Positions 47,901 to 60,500 of a stretch of 64,000 nt of DNA are shown here, piece by piece. Both the position numbers and the translations under genes were made by a program. The stretch is from Pteria penguin (taxonomy: Eukaryota > Mollusca > Bivalvia > Pterioida > Pteriidae): contig CM068580.1 in assembly GCA_035048485.1 (NCBI GenBank), forward strand, positions 61,397,983 to 61,461,982. The letters are read 5' to 3'. The notes under the pieces are model-generated. The model was not told where the DNA came from. It ran no database searches and was given only the letters and a program-made list of their open reading frames with translations. Position 1 is the first letter of the stretch; each line of letters opens with the position of its first letter.

Positions 47901-49870
47901 ATAATGATGGGCTGTGACATTCATATCTATATTCCATAAAATCAAAAAATCAAAATCAGAAAAAGAAAATCAAAACCAAGAGTCACGTACCATACCCACG
48001 TTTAAATCGTCAAAATTACAATATGCTTATATTTTATAGTCTCGTGTTGTGTTTTTGTTCGTGCAACACCTGGATTACATATTCAAATGCTTTATGTGTT
48101 TCGGATACGAGAATCACGTCATGCTTAATGTGTTGTTACTGATAACATCTAATCAAGATAGAGTTGGCTATCATGCTATTTCAGTGTTCAGCGGTCATTG
48201 TAGGACCTTAGCACGTCATGGCCGCTGTATTGATTGGTTCAGGGCTATGCGAGATATGAGTAGAATGCACTAAAACTGACCTCGCGTCAGGATGCATTAA
48301 CTAATGCAGCTTAATGCAAAACGCTAATTGGGAACAGATATACATATTGCAACTACAGCTATTATCAAACAAGGAAGTGTCCCGAGATGTTCCGTTAATC
48401 GTTTGTATTGCTATCAGTATCCGAATTTCCGAACCTAGAGTTCGGATGTAAATCTTTAAGTCTGAAGAAGAAGCAATATATCAACTCTCCAAATTCCTAA
48501 CGTAAATTTCAAAAAGCTTGAAATAGAATGATAGATCTGTGAACTATATAGGTGGTAACGTCTGCAATATTTGCTTTAAGTGTTTTAGTAAAAGGTTCAT
48601 TGCGTCTATTGCTGCCAAGTGTCCTCGTTATAGACAGCTGAAGAAACGGGCGATAATATGAAAATATACCCAGTATGGTCACGTTACCTGGGGAAATTCA
48701 GTCTCGGCCTTCCATCAGGAGTTGTACTCATTGACGATCCTGTCCAATGATAAGACTATAAAATGCCTATTTCCTCAGTATCGTGTTTACATATCCACTG
48801 ACCCATGTAATGGCGGTGGTCGCTAGTGTCCCGGAGGTAGTGACGTCATGTAAAAAGCGTCTATAGACGGAATTTAAGCGTAGAAAAGGAATCTCTACAA
48901 ACTACAGTATCAGTATCATTTGTATACCTTACCCAGACTAGCTGAAAATTGTAATTCGAATGTTGCATTCGAATGAAATTGAAAATTGAAAACTCTGAAA
49001 TGTAAGGAACAGCCTCATGATTGATAGTAACAATTATACAGTCAAGGTGTGTATCATTCTTAGGCAGTATATGCGAATATTATCTTAAACAGATGATAAA
49101 TGTACACATTCAAGGGTTCTTGATTTGTTTACTTCTATTGTGTTTGGCCCTTAGGTGTTAACAAGAGGCAAATAGAAACATGTGCGCTCCGCGCGAGATA
49201 GCACGCGCGCGCTTTCAGTCTCAATCGCACATTCATTGCTAATGTAGATCATCGTTAATTAATTAATGTATTAACCTTCATTTATTGGTAGGAGCATAGT
49301 AATGTTCCTGACTATTATTCGAACACATTGTTGAGTAATGAAATGCTATGTAACTACTTGGTGATTTAGTGATGGCTCTAGAGATGAAGGTAATAAACGA
49401 TCTACTTGCAATATTACATAACACTATACACAGGAAGCGCTTGTTCCGAAGGAGCTTCTCTCTTATCTTCATCTAACACGGCGAGGTTTTGTGCAATAAA
49501 ATAAATATTTGTGCCCGAGTTCATGTACGTTACCGGTTTGGAGATTATATTTATTTTCGGGATGTAAAGTCTTGCGTAATTGATATCATTGTAGATCGAG
49601 CGGGCATGATTTTACACTGAATCATTGGGAGCTATGTAGGAACAGAATCGCTAATAGAATATTTTGTCTGGAGCGTGTAGCATTTTTTTCTCTCTTCCAA
49701 TATCAGCGATGCGTGGAAATTCTTGTGTTCAGGAACTAGCAGTTTTACTCATTGGCCTTGCGCAACCAAAATGTCCAATTCTCAATAAACCAGGAGTTGT
49801 TTTTTTTTTAAATTTAGCAATGCATGAAACGTGGGGTTGTTGATAACTTACTCTATGTTTTAGTCAAGCC
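45000..49870. other. Non-coding, nothing recognised
   Basis: AT-rich. Short frames at 45079-45354 and 48049-48273 have no recognisable family and no supporting splice structure. Confidence 0.5.
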
Positions 49871-49874
49871 TTAT

Positions 49875-50035
49875 GGAACGGATAGGGGTGGGGGGTGGGG
49901 GGGGGGGGGGTTCTACCTCCCCTTTTTTCTTGCCGATCATGGACCTCTTATTATCATGTTACGAAACGAAACTAATTTCCTAAATTTAAGGTTTGTCCCC
50001 TCTCCCACTCTTGAAATGCTTCCTATAGGCCCTGT
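49875..50035. repeat. Related GC-run repeat, second copy
   Basis: Begins GGAACGGATAGGGGTGGGG, with CATGGACCTCTTATTATC inside (compare CTATGGACCGCTTTTTT at ~60960), and ends TGCTTCCTATAGGCCC. Probable member of the family at 60830-61045. Confidence 0.45.
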
Positions 50036-51682
50036 TGGCAGCTGTTGTTCTCCAAAAAAACATGCATACACAATGGATACGATCAATCTTCAAGAGGCGA
50101 AAATCGAACAACCGATGTTCGAATACCATTAACTCAGGTCAACTTCACCTATACGAATAAGACAGCCAGAGAGATTACAGTTAATTAAGTGTGTACTTTT
50201 CTGAACTACATGCGCCATTAAATCCCGTTTTCTGATTAAACATACATGGATCAAGTGTTTAAGTTTCTTAATTAAGTATCTTATTTCAAGAAACAAACAT
50301 TGGTGCAACCACATTACTGTACATCTTTTGATGAAGTCAGAAGAATGCAATATTTCTATCACTAAAATAGTGTGCAGTTTGAATATAATGAGCATCTTTA
50401 TTTCTCATCAACTCCTTGAATGGTCGGGAACTCCCTCATTCCGAGTAAAGTACACGTGTTTACAACCTCACGTTACGTAACGCAACCTCAATCTGATACA
50501 TACTCACCTAATGATGGTACGGAAGTGGGGAGTGGAAATATGATCTCATGTGCTATAAATCCCCAGAAATGGAAAGTAAAGATGTTTATATCGAACACTG
50601 GGATTACTTGCACCTTACCACGTATCTTGTAACGTAGAAATGATTTGTCCTGTGTGTTCGATTGGCCAGAAGCTGTTCAATATTTTACTACATTGAACAA
50701 CGGAAAGCCTCGCTTTGGACGGAAAAAAGCATTCGCACGTTGAATGTTATTGACTGATTGACAAATGCCCGACATTGAACCTCTTGATACACTTTTTTGA
50801 TTTTACGTCATAGATAAATGGTACGTCAAACATGACATTAATTAACTGGTCGCCAAATGTCCGACATCCCGCCTTTCAGTACACTTTGTCATTTTGGTGT
50901 CATAAGAGAAAAATCCGTTGATCGTAAATTTAATTGTGACATCTTAATGAAACTTGGTAATGGACGTGGTTTAAATACAATCTGGCGATCCATCAATTGC
51001 GACGGTCGCATTAAAAGGAAAAAGATATTTGAATATATATCGTGCCGTAAAATTGACATAAATGAAAGTACTGAAATGAATTCATAATCAGAATGAAAAG
51101 TACATCGAAGACCATTTAATGATAGTTCCATATAACGAAAAGTATTTTGCCATATTCCAGTTTCCCTAAGTCTACATCTGTATGATAAATTCTGCAGATA
51201 AAGCCTGAAATTAAGTGGTTCGTATAAAAATCCAATATCCACTTTTCCCTGATTTGTAGGTCATTGCCTAAATCAACAGAATTTGAAACGGTAGTGAATA
51301 AAGAAAAACTCTGCACATATTGAATGTCAGTAAATGAAAAATCTATGGAACATATCAAACAGTTTTGAAATGTACATAAATAAACGACAAATTGAATAAA
51401 GTACATAACGCATGTTCCGTAGAAATAAAATGTGAATGCTGATGTAATCGAGAACTATGTTAATGCATATCCTCGGGACCTTATGGTCCACCGGCTAGAT
51501 CATCTATCTACTTAATAAAGTATTTCACCAAAAATACGGATTAAAACTCGTGTGCATTGTACATGTCAAACAAGTTGCAGTAAAAAGGGGAAGTCATTAA
51601 TCATGTAATTAAAGCAACCAACCATTCTTTGATTGTGACCAGATATCGAAGACATCTTGTTACAGGTGAATTTAAAAGTAGT

Positions 51683-51805
51683 GCCCCCCCCCCCAAAAAA
51701 ACCCCCCAAAACCAACCAACCAAACAAACAAAAACCCCAAAAATCAAAAACAAAAAAAAAAAACAAAAAAAAAAAAACCCAAAAAATAAAATCCCAGAAA
51801 CAAAA
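51683..51805. repeat. C/A-only low-complexity tract
   Basis: C run of 10 then A and C runs, the complement in style of the tract at 59098-59262. Confidence 0.93.
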
Positions 51806-52029
51806 TAAAACAAAAGACATAGACAAAACTAGGGGATCGAGGGCACCGTGAAGTATCGAATGCCAAACAATGTTATTTTCATTGCGTTGCCATACTTCAA
51901 TCTGAAGTGTTAATAGAAGAGTGTTCGGGTTGCCATAGCGCTTGGATATCCACATCTTAGCGCTACATAAACTGATACCTTAACAAATCTACGCCTAAGG
52001 ATGGTTTTACCAACTGTTTTGACTACAGT

Positions 52030-52315
52030 GGAGTACACGTGGCTCGGTCGATACCATGCTTAGTTCAAGACAGAGAAGTCCTGTGTTCGAAACCTATTGA
52101 CAGCTTGTTGGTGTCTTGTTTTGGAGACGAGACAATAAAAATAAGGAGACGAGACAAAACAATAAGGTCCGGTGTCATGGTAAATGTAGACATGTAAAAA
52201 ATCCTTCACTTCTTACGAAGGGTTAGTGGCATAGGTAAGAATTTCTGCGCATCTCATTAGGCAGATGCTGTCAATAAATAAATAAAACAATCTTGGTGTG
52301 ATATAAAAAAAAAAC
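52030..52315 (+). mobile_element. Divergent tRNA-derived SINE
   Basis: GTGGCTCGGTCGATACC (A-box-like) and TGTTCGAAACC (B box) are followed by an altered body (GGTCCGGTGTCATGG, AAAATCCTTCACTTCTTACG, TTAGGCAGATGCTGTCA) and an A-rich tail. The motif GGAGACGAGACAA is duplicated internally near 52130 and 52145. No clear target duplication was seen; the ends are approximate. Confidence 0.75.
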
Positions 52316-52319
52316 AAAA

Positions 52320-55209
52320 ACAAACGCAAAATACCGCGATGACCCCGTCTGTAAGACACAAGGCTACTGAACAGAAACTTTATTTAACTGCCTCACTTTT
52401 CTCAATTCAAGCATTTCACTGCGAACCAAGATTATCTTGCTGTTAATAAAGGAATTTATTTATTATTTATTTGGAACGTTTAATATGGAATTTGACCCGA
52501 TTGGACGCAAACTCCTAACCTGAGATAAGGAAACAAGTGCATTGCTGTTGAATATATCGGTTTTATATAATTCAATGTGTAAAGCTGTTTTAACGACATT
52601 CATAACATTCATGAAATGACAACCTCCTTTTCAAACGGTCATACAGTACAGACGATAATGAATTCATTTACCTGATAAATTAAACTAACCCCCTGCTTTC
52701 ATATAATAATAGAAGGCCACCTACTAGGAGTATATGAAATTATACAAAAGCTGTACGGCAGCGAACATATGTCTGTATATTTACGTACATACATGAATAG
52801 CGCTACACAGAATAAACGAAGAAGAGTAGTTTATTTAAAAGATAATGGGTAAAAAGATATCAGAAATAAAGTAGAGTGGTCCGAAATATGCTATCATGAT
52901 ACCAGTATTAGACCAATCAACTTATTTGGTCTGGACACGTGATAGCTATACGATATGGCCGCCATATCGGTACACCAGATCTCTGGCATTGTTCTCATTA
53001 CTACCCGTCTTTTAATGTCACTCCACATCAGTTCTCCTCTACCGAAGCTTCGCATGGTGTTATTATCTATAAATAACATTTACATATATCTGTTTATTAT
53101 CGATTCATAATACAAAATGAATCTTTAATACATCACTTGTTACGTTAGGAACACATTATCTATATTTTTGCCAACTAGACGGCATCTTTTTGTATTCGTT
53201 TCGTTTTTGTTCCCTAGAAATTAATTTTCAACACTTAAAGCATCTGGTATATCCAACAGAAAATAGTTTCTGATCAGCGAAAAAAAACGTGTTGCTGATA
53301 TCAACATGTCAACGTGTTCTTTGATGGAAAATATGGTCAATCCTCTTTTGAAAGATTATTTAAAGTACAAGATTTTTAAACAAGATTACTTTCAAATTAA
53401 TCAATTTTCTTAATTACTTACTTAGTTTTTACGCGTTAGTTACATAGTTAAGTTACTAGATACATGTACATACACGAAGTTTGTTCTTCAAAATAATGAC
53501 AAAAATTCTGTCTCATATCGTGGTCCTAAGGATGTGTTTGACACTTCACTTCTTCGACGTACGTAAGGCAAGTAGTTCACACATTTCGATAACCCCCTCC
53601 CAAGAATGTACTTCATAGAAACTGTTTTTATATGCATTTTCTAAGTTGCCAGGAGACCCCAGTCACAATCACTCTACTCCTAATACATGATTGAAACAAA
53701 TGTTTCCCAAGGCGTCATGAATCGCAAAAATATTACAAAAAGCTCTACATAGGCGATATTTTGAAGGCTTTTACATCTCAGTGGTATTGTACACTGTGAC
53801 AGTTATAAAGTAGTGTGATCCTCTGGAGTACCGTCATCTGCTGATGTCTTTTTGAGTACTCTGTTTTTGTGTTCTATTTGGTGTTTCATCTTGTCAACGA
53901 TGTTTTATTTATTGTACTGATGTATGGCACTTCGAAGCCACAGATATGAATGACCTTACCTCTTCACATACGCTTTGTCACGGGGTGTGGCTTCGATGAT
54001 TGTTTTCGAAAGACAGAGATGTATTTTGGATCAATGCTTCAATAATCGTATTTGAAAGGTAAATGTACATTTTTTTAATAGCGGGGTTCGAACCACTAAC
54101 TATGTTGAACCAAAAGCCTATTTTCTGAAGGGTTGTGCTGTACAACATAACGATGCGAGAGGGACTAATTTTGGCACTGAAACGACCTACTTGATAATCA
54201 CTTTATAGAGCGAATGACGAAAGTCTGTGAACGACCCCGTGCAGTACGATATATACACATGTTTATTTTCTGAGTATAATTAGCATAATTACTGTTTTGA
54301 CTTACTTCTGATGAATTCACGTGGGTCAAGTTAGAGTCAATATGGTTCTAAAGTATCATTAAGGCGTAGGAATACCCGTGAAGCACGTGCTCTCTTTTCG
54401 AGAGGAGACTAAGTCTTGGCAAGCGATATCATCCAATGTTGATATGCTCTGATAACAATGTTTCTACTCGGAGATCTTGACTGATGTCTATTTTACCACA
54501 TGTTGTGCTTTATATTTTCCTTATGATTCCTGAATATGTTTTTGATAAGTGATTTTCTAGAAGAAAAACATTAACAATCCTTTAGCATTGTTAGATAGTT
54601 GAAATGCCAGACAGGCGTCATAATGTAATTACATTTGTATCGAAGACCTTGACCAAAATATACAAACAGGAGATGTGTTTAACCTGACAGCATATTCCAC
54701 ACGGAAGGACGGGGTGGATGCAATCTGTTTATCATGCCATAAAATACGTAAAAGTATCCACTATCCGTTCAACATGATGGGTATATACCGCGGATGAGAA
54801 CATCCTATAAACATGGTATGATCTAATGATATGGTACGATAGTGCCGTTGTGTAATGGTAGCTTGGTTTTATTATTTTATTATTACTTGACATGTAAACG
54901 ATGTATACAAATATACAATATTCTGCATCTAGCAACAAATCGTAAAAGTTATTAGGTTACGCTGTCTCTTTAATATTAAGGGTTCCAATATCATTTATTC
55001 TCTGCTCCCTGCTGTATTTAAGATATTGTTAAAATCAAAATACAGTCGGCGAAAGATCAAACTTCAACAAATATGAATGTTTAAATGACATGAAGTTTCC
55101 AATCCACATCCGATTTCTGTCATATGTATTTATAAGAGAACAAATTAGACCTTCGCTGGCACAGCATTGCTGTACTGTTTATATCTCTGTATTCGTAAGC
55201 AATTTGATC
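52320..55209. other. Non-coding, nothing firm
   Basis: No repeat or gene was recognised apart from a B-box-like site near 54080. A minus-strand frame at 52894-53079 is unrecognised. Confidence 0.45.
54075..54150 (-). other. Possible tRNA-like or SINE-head remnant
   Basis: The minus strand reads GTGGTTCGAACCCCGC, a good Pol III B box (GGTTCGANNCC), but no matching A box at the right spacing, cloverleaf or SINE body was found. Confidence 0.3.
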
Positions 55210-55640
55210 CAATATACCTCCACACCACCTGAATAATTCTAAATGATACCACCGTGCCATCGTGCTATCATACTAATATACCACAGTACCACTATACCAC
55301 CTGAATAAGTCTACATGATACCACCATGTTATCATACTACTATATCACAGTACCACTGCACCACTTTACCACCATACCACCTGAATAAGTCTACATGATA
55401 CCACCATGCCATCGTACTACTATATCACAGTACCTTTGTACCACTTTACAACCATACCACCTGAATAAGTCTTCATGATACCATTGTGCCATTAGACTAC
55501 GGACTACCGTACCACTATATACCATCATGCCATCTGAATGAGAACTACCATACCAACGTACCACATACCACCTGAATAAGTCTAAATGATACCACCGTAC
55601 CATCATACGTACGTACCGTCATACCATGGTACACCGTACC
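55210..55640. repeat. ~80-bp ACC-rich minisatellite
   Basis: Units carry ACCACCTGAATAAGTCTACA, TGATACCACCATGCCATC and TACTACTATATCACAGTACC. It abuts a (TA)n tract on its right. Confidence 0.85.
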
Positions 55641-55660
55641 ATACTTCGATACCATATACC

Positions 55661-55761
<101 letters not shown>

Positions 55762-56860
55762 GATCTGAAATGAATTTTCATTCCATACGGTATTTTTGAA
55801 ACAAGTTGTGTGTTTTAGATCACCGAGTCGTGGCGAGTTTCATAAATACGGTATGGATTGAAAATTAATTCCAGATTCTTTTTATCACACGTTTACACTC
55901 AGTTTATTTCATCAAACACCGGCTTGACACAATTCATTTCCATCCTTTGACGTCACCTATTCCATAAATTAATTTATGACATAGCGATATTTCACTGCAT
56001 AAACAGCAAACATGTGATAGCATGTTTTACGGTATGCTCCATATCGGGCAAATTTCAGCCAAACATGTGCTGTCATGAGATAGCATCAACACCATCAGAA
56101 AGCACCCTGCATGCCAATTGACATAATGGAATGCGCTTATAACAGATTCCTGCAATATTGACATACAGCTAATGTCCAAGCCATTGTTATTGATGTAAAC
56201 AAATGGGTATTTATTTATTATAATTATGTCCGACTATACAGTTTACATAAGATGTGTGTGTTATTGCATCGGGTCTGACTTCATTAACCTGCTTTGACCT
56301 ATAAATACTGGCAATGATTCTCGTCTACCTTTTTTTTTATATACTATGCACTTGGAACAGTTGTTCTATCCCCTGGAAGTGGGTGTCTATATATTTTATG
56401 ATATCATTATCGCTTTCCAGTTTTTATTTTCTAAGAGCTTGTTCACATTAAGTTTGATTATGAACATCTTTCAAGCACAATATGCGAAAACTCGCAACTT
56501 TGTTTACTTCATCTACATGAAGTAAATCTGCATGGAGAGGAAAAAGTCAAAACTGTTGCTCATCATTCTTATTAGATATCAAAACAAAGAAGGCATAAAC
56601 ATAAAAACTTTAAAATCGCTTACAAGACAGAAAATGTCTTACAATGTTGCTGTTTTGATTGCACTTTTCATCGCATTGTGGCCGTTTGAAGCAAATAAAA
56701 AGTGGAGAGAGAAGATCTGGGGGAATATGAAATATCTACTTTAGGCGACTACAGCTGAGGCTAGATTTTGATTTCACTAATCAAAGATTCAGCTAAATTA
56801 AAATAAAAAAGGGGGCGCCCCAACCTACGTGTCCTCGCTTCCTAAGCCTATGCACATATG

Positions 56861-57168
56861 GTTGATTGAATATTGTTTCACCTCGCTCCACGTAGTTGAT
56901 TGAATATTGTTTCACCTCATTCCACGATTATTTCACGTATATATAGACGACATCTGCCGGATACATTGCACAGAAATTCACACCTATGCAACGGACCCAT
57001 CCGAAGCAGTGAGGGATATTTTAAGTCACGCCTACCGTGACACGGGGATTCGCTTTTTTTTCTGTCTCATCCGAAAGACAAGGACACTGGTGTTCCCACA
57101 GCGACAGTCGAACCCGGAACTTTTCGGTCATAGGCCGAGCACCGCATCCACTGGGGGCAAACCGGCCT
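56861..57168 (-). mobile_element. tRNA-derived SINE with duplicated tail
   Basis: Minus-strand copy: B-box complement AGTCGAACCCGGAA at right, and the body CGACATCTGCCGGATACATT at left. Its 3' tail segment (GTTGATTGAATATTGTTTCA) occurs twice, at 56861 and 56895, a 34-bp tandem duplication. A weak target duplication, about 10 of 13 bases, lies at 56848-56860 and 57169-57181. Confidence 0.85.
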
Positions 57169-57459
57169 CTATGCCCACGTGAACCTAAATACCCTTACGA
57201 TGCTACAAACCTTCAAAGTGATTCTGGTATATATTTACAAGGAGCCTTATCAGTTTAATCACAGTTACGGTTTGCATAACGTGTGTCAGACACGTGATTG
57301 TAATCGGGCAGGTCGGAAATTCTGACAAATCATAAATAAGAATCCACTAAATCTAGATAAACAGCTGAATGCAGCATCATTCAGACTCAACTGTCACATC
57401 CCAATATTTCATCATCTTTAACAAAACATGCTTATTGTTATGTTGGTTTTTGTTTGCAG

Positions 57460-57595
57460 TTCACGATGCCTCATGTAGATGGATTAGGACCAGAAATAAA
57501 GGACAATTCGGACGGGTCCATTTATGTTCAATATCACCCCAACCAAGGAGGACGCCATGAGGTCCAAATGGCATACGAAGGGGCGGCTGTCAGTG
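57460..57595 (+). CDS. FLN: Filamin exon A (end of an Ig-like repeat)
   Basis: Reads FTMPHVDGLGPEIKDNSDGS then IYVQYHPNQGGRHEVQMAYE and GAAVSG. The 5' side has a good T-rich tract and TTTGCAG acceptor; the 3' side is GTAAGT, phase 1. An in-frame ATG at 57466-57468 is the third codon and could be a translation start if the upstream exon is non-coding. Otherwise the preceding coding exon is not in view. Confidence 0.88.
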
Positions 57596-60500
57596 GTAAG
57601 TACCAGATCTCCATATGAGGCCAAATGGTTAATTTTGGGAGATACTTTTTTCGTATGGTCATCATTAATGTTAAACATGGCTTTGTTCACCAGGCATATG
57701 TCATTAACTTACAGAATGAGCAAGAACTTTTGATCAAGCATTTAAAAGATTCATACACAAAATAAAATTAGGGAAAGCTATGTTTTCGACTACGAAAGAG
57801 TCGTATACTTTAAGAATAAGATGGTATTCAGGCTGTGGAGATACATATTGGTACAACATGTTTATTTGAATAATAGAAATCCCATACTTGTAAATAACAC
57901 TCTGAATCTCCACATATCACTTAGTCAAGTTAGTGAACACTTTTCGTCTCTGCAATCGAACACTCCATCATGGCAATTACTACCACGTGATGTAATTGAC
58001 ACACTACCTGAAATCGTCATTACCTTACACAATGAGTACGAAGCAACGAGTGCCATGCGCTATATAAACCAATTATTCCGGCTCTGAGAACATGGCATGG
58101 TGTCTACGATGAGGATACCCACCCACCTCGTAATTGACTGATTGCATTGACTGACAATTGCCAGATCTTGAAGCGATTAAAGTGATCCTTCAGATAAAAG
58201 GAATTTAATTATGCAATATCATTTGAGGCAAGCAACAGGTGCGTGCACCGATCTCCGTTTCACACCTTAGAATATGAAATTCACCGCAATTTAATAACTA
58301 TCAAGGAGCTTCTGTTAAGTAACATTATATTAAGTATACAGATGTGTTGTGTTGGTAATTTGTTATGATATGACAGCATGAGGTTGTCGACTAACTTTGA
58401 CATTCAGTTTCAATATTTCTACTTTATTTGATAATTTACGGTAGTTTTTCGGCGTTATCACTTTGATAAACTTTGTCATTCGGACATCCTCGACCTTTTC
58501 CTGCGTAAAAAAAGCTCGGACGTCACTCGTAGCCATTATTTAAAAATAGTTCCTGTAGTTATAGACGCTCGCATGTATACCAGACAAATAGGTCAGTGCT
58601 TGGCGTGTAATGAAGACGTTAGAAGGCTTTCACAATTCAACAGACTTAAATTTAACGTTAATAACGAACTGTTGCAGCTTTAATTATTTCCCTTGACATA
58701 GATGACATAGATTGTGTAATGGATTACATTTTACATCGGTGATATATTACTGAGTAAATGCCGGAAACCGATTGATACATGGAATCGATGTAAGTCATTC
58801 CGCCGAGTGACGTCCGAGTCTTTTTACGTAGGTACAAATAAAGGGCGAGGATGTTCCGAATGAAACTTTGTATATGTATTTGTATTGGCGTAAAATATCC
58901 TGTTGGGTTTATACACAATTCAAAATAAGTATACACTGTGTTGCAAACTTTATTGTACAGGGGCTTTGGGGAAGGGTTGTTTATATTTGAAATGGAGGAT
59001 AGGTGGCTTAGCATGGGTGAATTTATTGATGGTTTTTTATGGGGAGTTGCTACTTTCAGGGGTTTTGTAGTTGGAGAAGATCAGTAGGTTTGTTTGACTG
59101 TGGTTTTTTTGTTTTTGTTTTTGGGGTTTTTTTTTTTTTTGTTTTGGGTTTTTTTTTTCGTTTTTGTGTGGTTTGGGGTTTTTTTTTGGGGGGGGGGGTG
59201 CTTTGTTTTTTTTGTTTTTGTTTTGGAGGATTTTTGTTGTTGGGGGGGGGGGGGGGGGGAATGGGGTGATATTTTTATATTATTCACCTGGTCTTTTACG
59301 ATGGAGGTAACCGGAATGTTCAAAAACATCACCAGTTTTGACAAATACACTTTCACACTTGACCTAGATTCGAAAAACTGCACAGAGCTGAGATGCTGCA
59401 GTCTCTAAAATTGATTCACATCTAACGAGGCCTTATATATTGGGTTCAATTTATAACATTAAATAAAGGCTAAAATAATATATATCCATAAGCGTGTGTT
59501 TTAAAAACCTATGCGTACACTTTAACACTCATAACAGCGTCCAGCACTCATGGATCACTGGAAACCTGGCGTCCTTAAGGGAAAATCATCTCCTGTTTGG
59601 TTTGACGCACCCGCCATGAACATCAATACGCATAGAAGACACAGGAATATTTCACTATTGAACATGAAATAAATGTCAGAAACAGATCCTCATTATTGTG
59701 GATGAATTACCGTAGTTTCCACTTGGGACATTACCATCGGTGATAAATATCTGTTTTCTATTTTACAGCAACATAAACAATAAAAAATGAGCCCCATAAA
59801 ATAACGTAATAATATAACAGAAAAGCATTTTGTGTTTGATATTTATGAATCATATACAATGTCTGTTAGCTGGTTTATTTATAGATTTCAAACTTTTTAT
59901 TCGAAAATTTCATAATCATATGACTTAAACAATATTAACAAATTCATATGTTCTTATTTCATAGAACGTGTTTCTTCACGTGTAAAAACTCACAAAAGAA
60001 GAAAAATAAAAGGGACTAAAAATGATGTTGCATTAAGATTCGGCATTTCTTTGGTTTATCTTTTTGTTTTCTAAATGTATTACCAAAACACTCTATAAAG
60101 ACCAACGATCAAAGCTATTTCATATTGGCACCAGCAAGCGGAGTCGGCAGCCATGTTATTAGAGATGCCTAACGAGTTGTTCATATAGGAGTGGTATATC
60201 GTTCTATATGTCCTCCGCTTCCGCATTTCTTATTTCAAGAAGTGCAACGGAGATGATTAATATGAGGAGGAATGTGATAATCTAGGTGTACACATCGTTC
60301 CTCTCCGGGAACGTGGCTATTTATCAAGATATCTGTAACTCGGAAATAATGCACTGTCAGCTAAACCGATAAATATACGGTGTGTCGCCATGGCGAAAAT
60401 AACTGTTATACTGTTGTTCATCTCCAAGTAACAAGGGATATTGCAGAAGAAATGATATTTGGCACGTTTGCAAAATGCGTAAAAAGTTATGCTTCTTCCG

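Noticed and set aside
51566..51955. 129-codon Phe/Gly-rich minus-strand frame
   Set aside because: Produced by the C/A low-complexity tract.
59081..59408. Phe/Gly-rich and Pro/Lys-rich frames on both strands
   Set aside because: Compositional artefact of the G/T tract.
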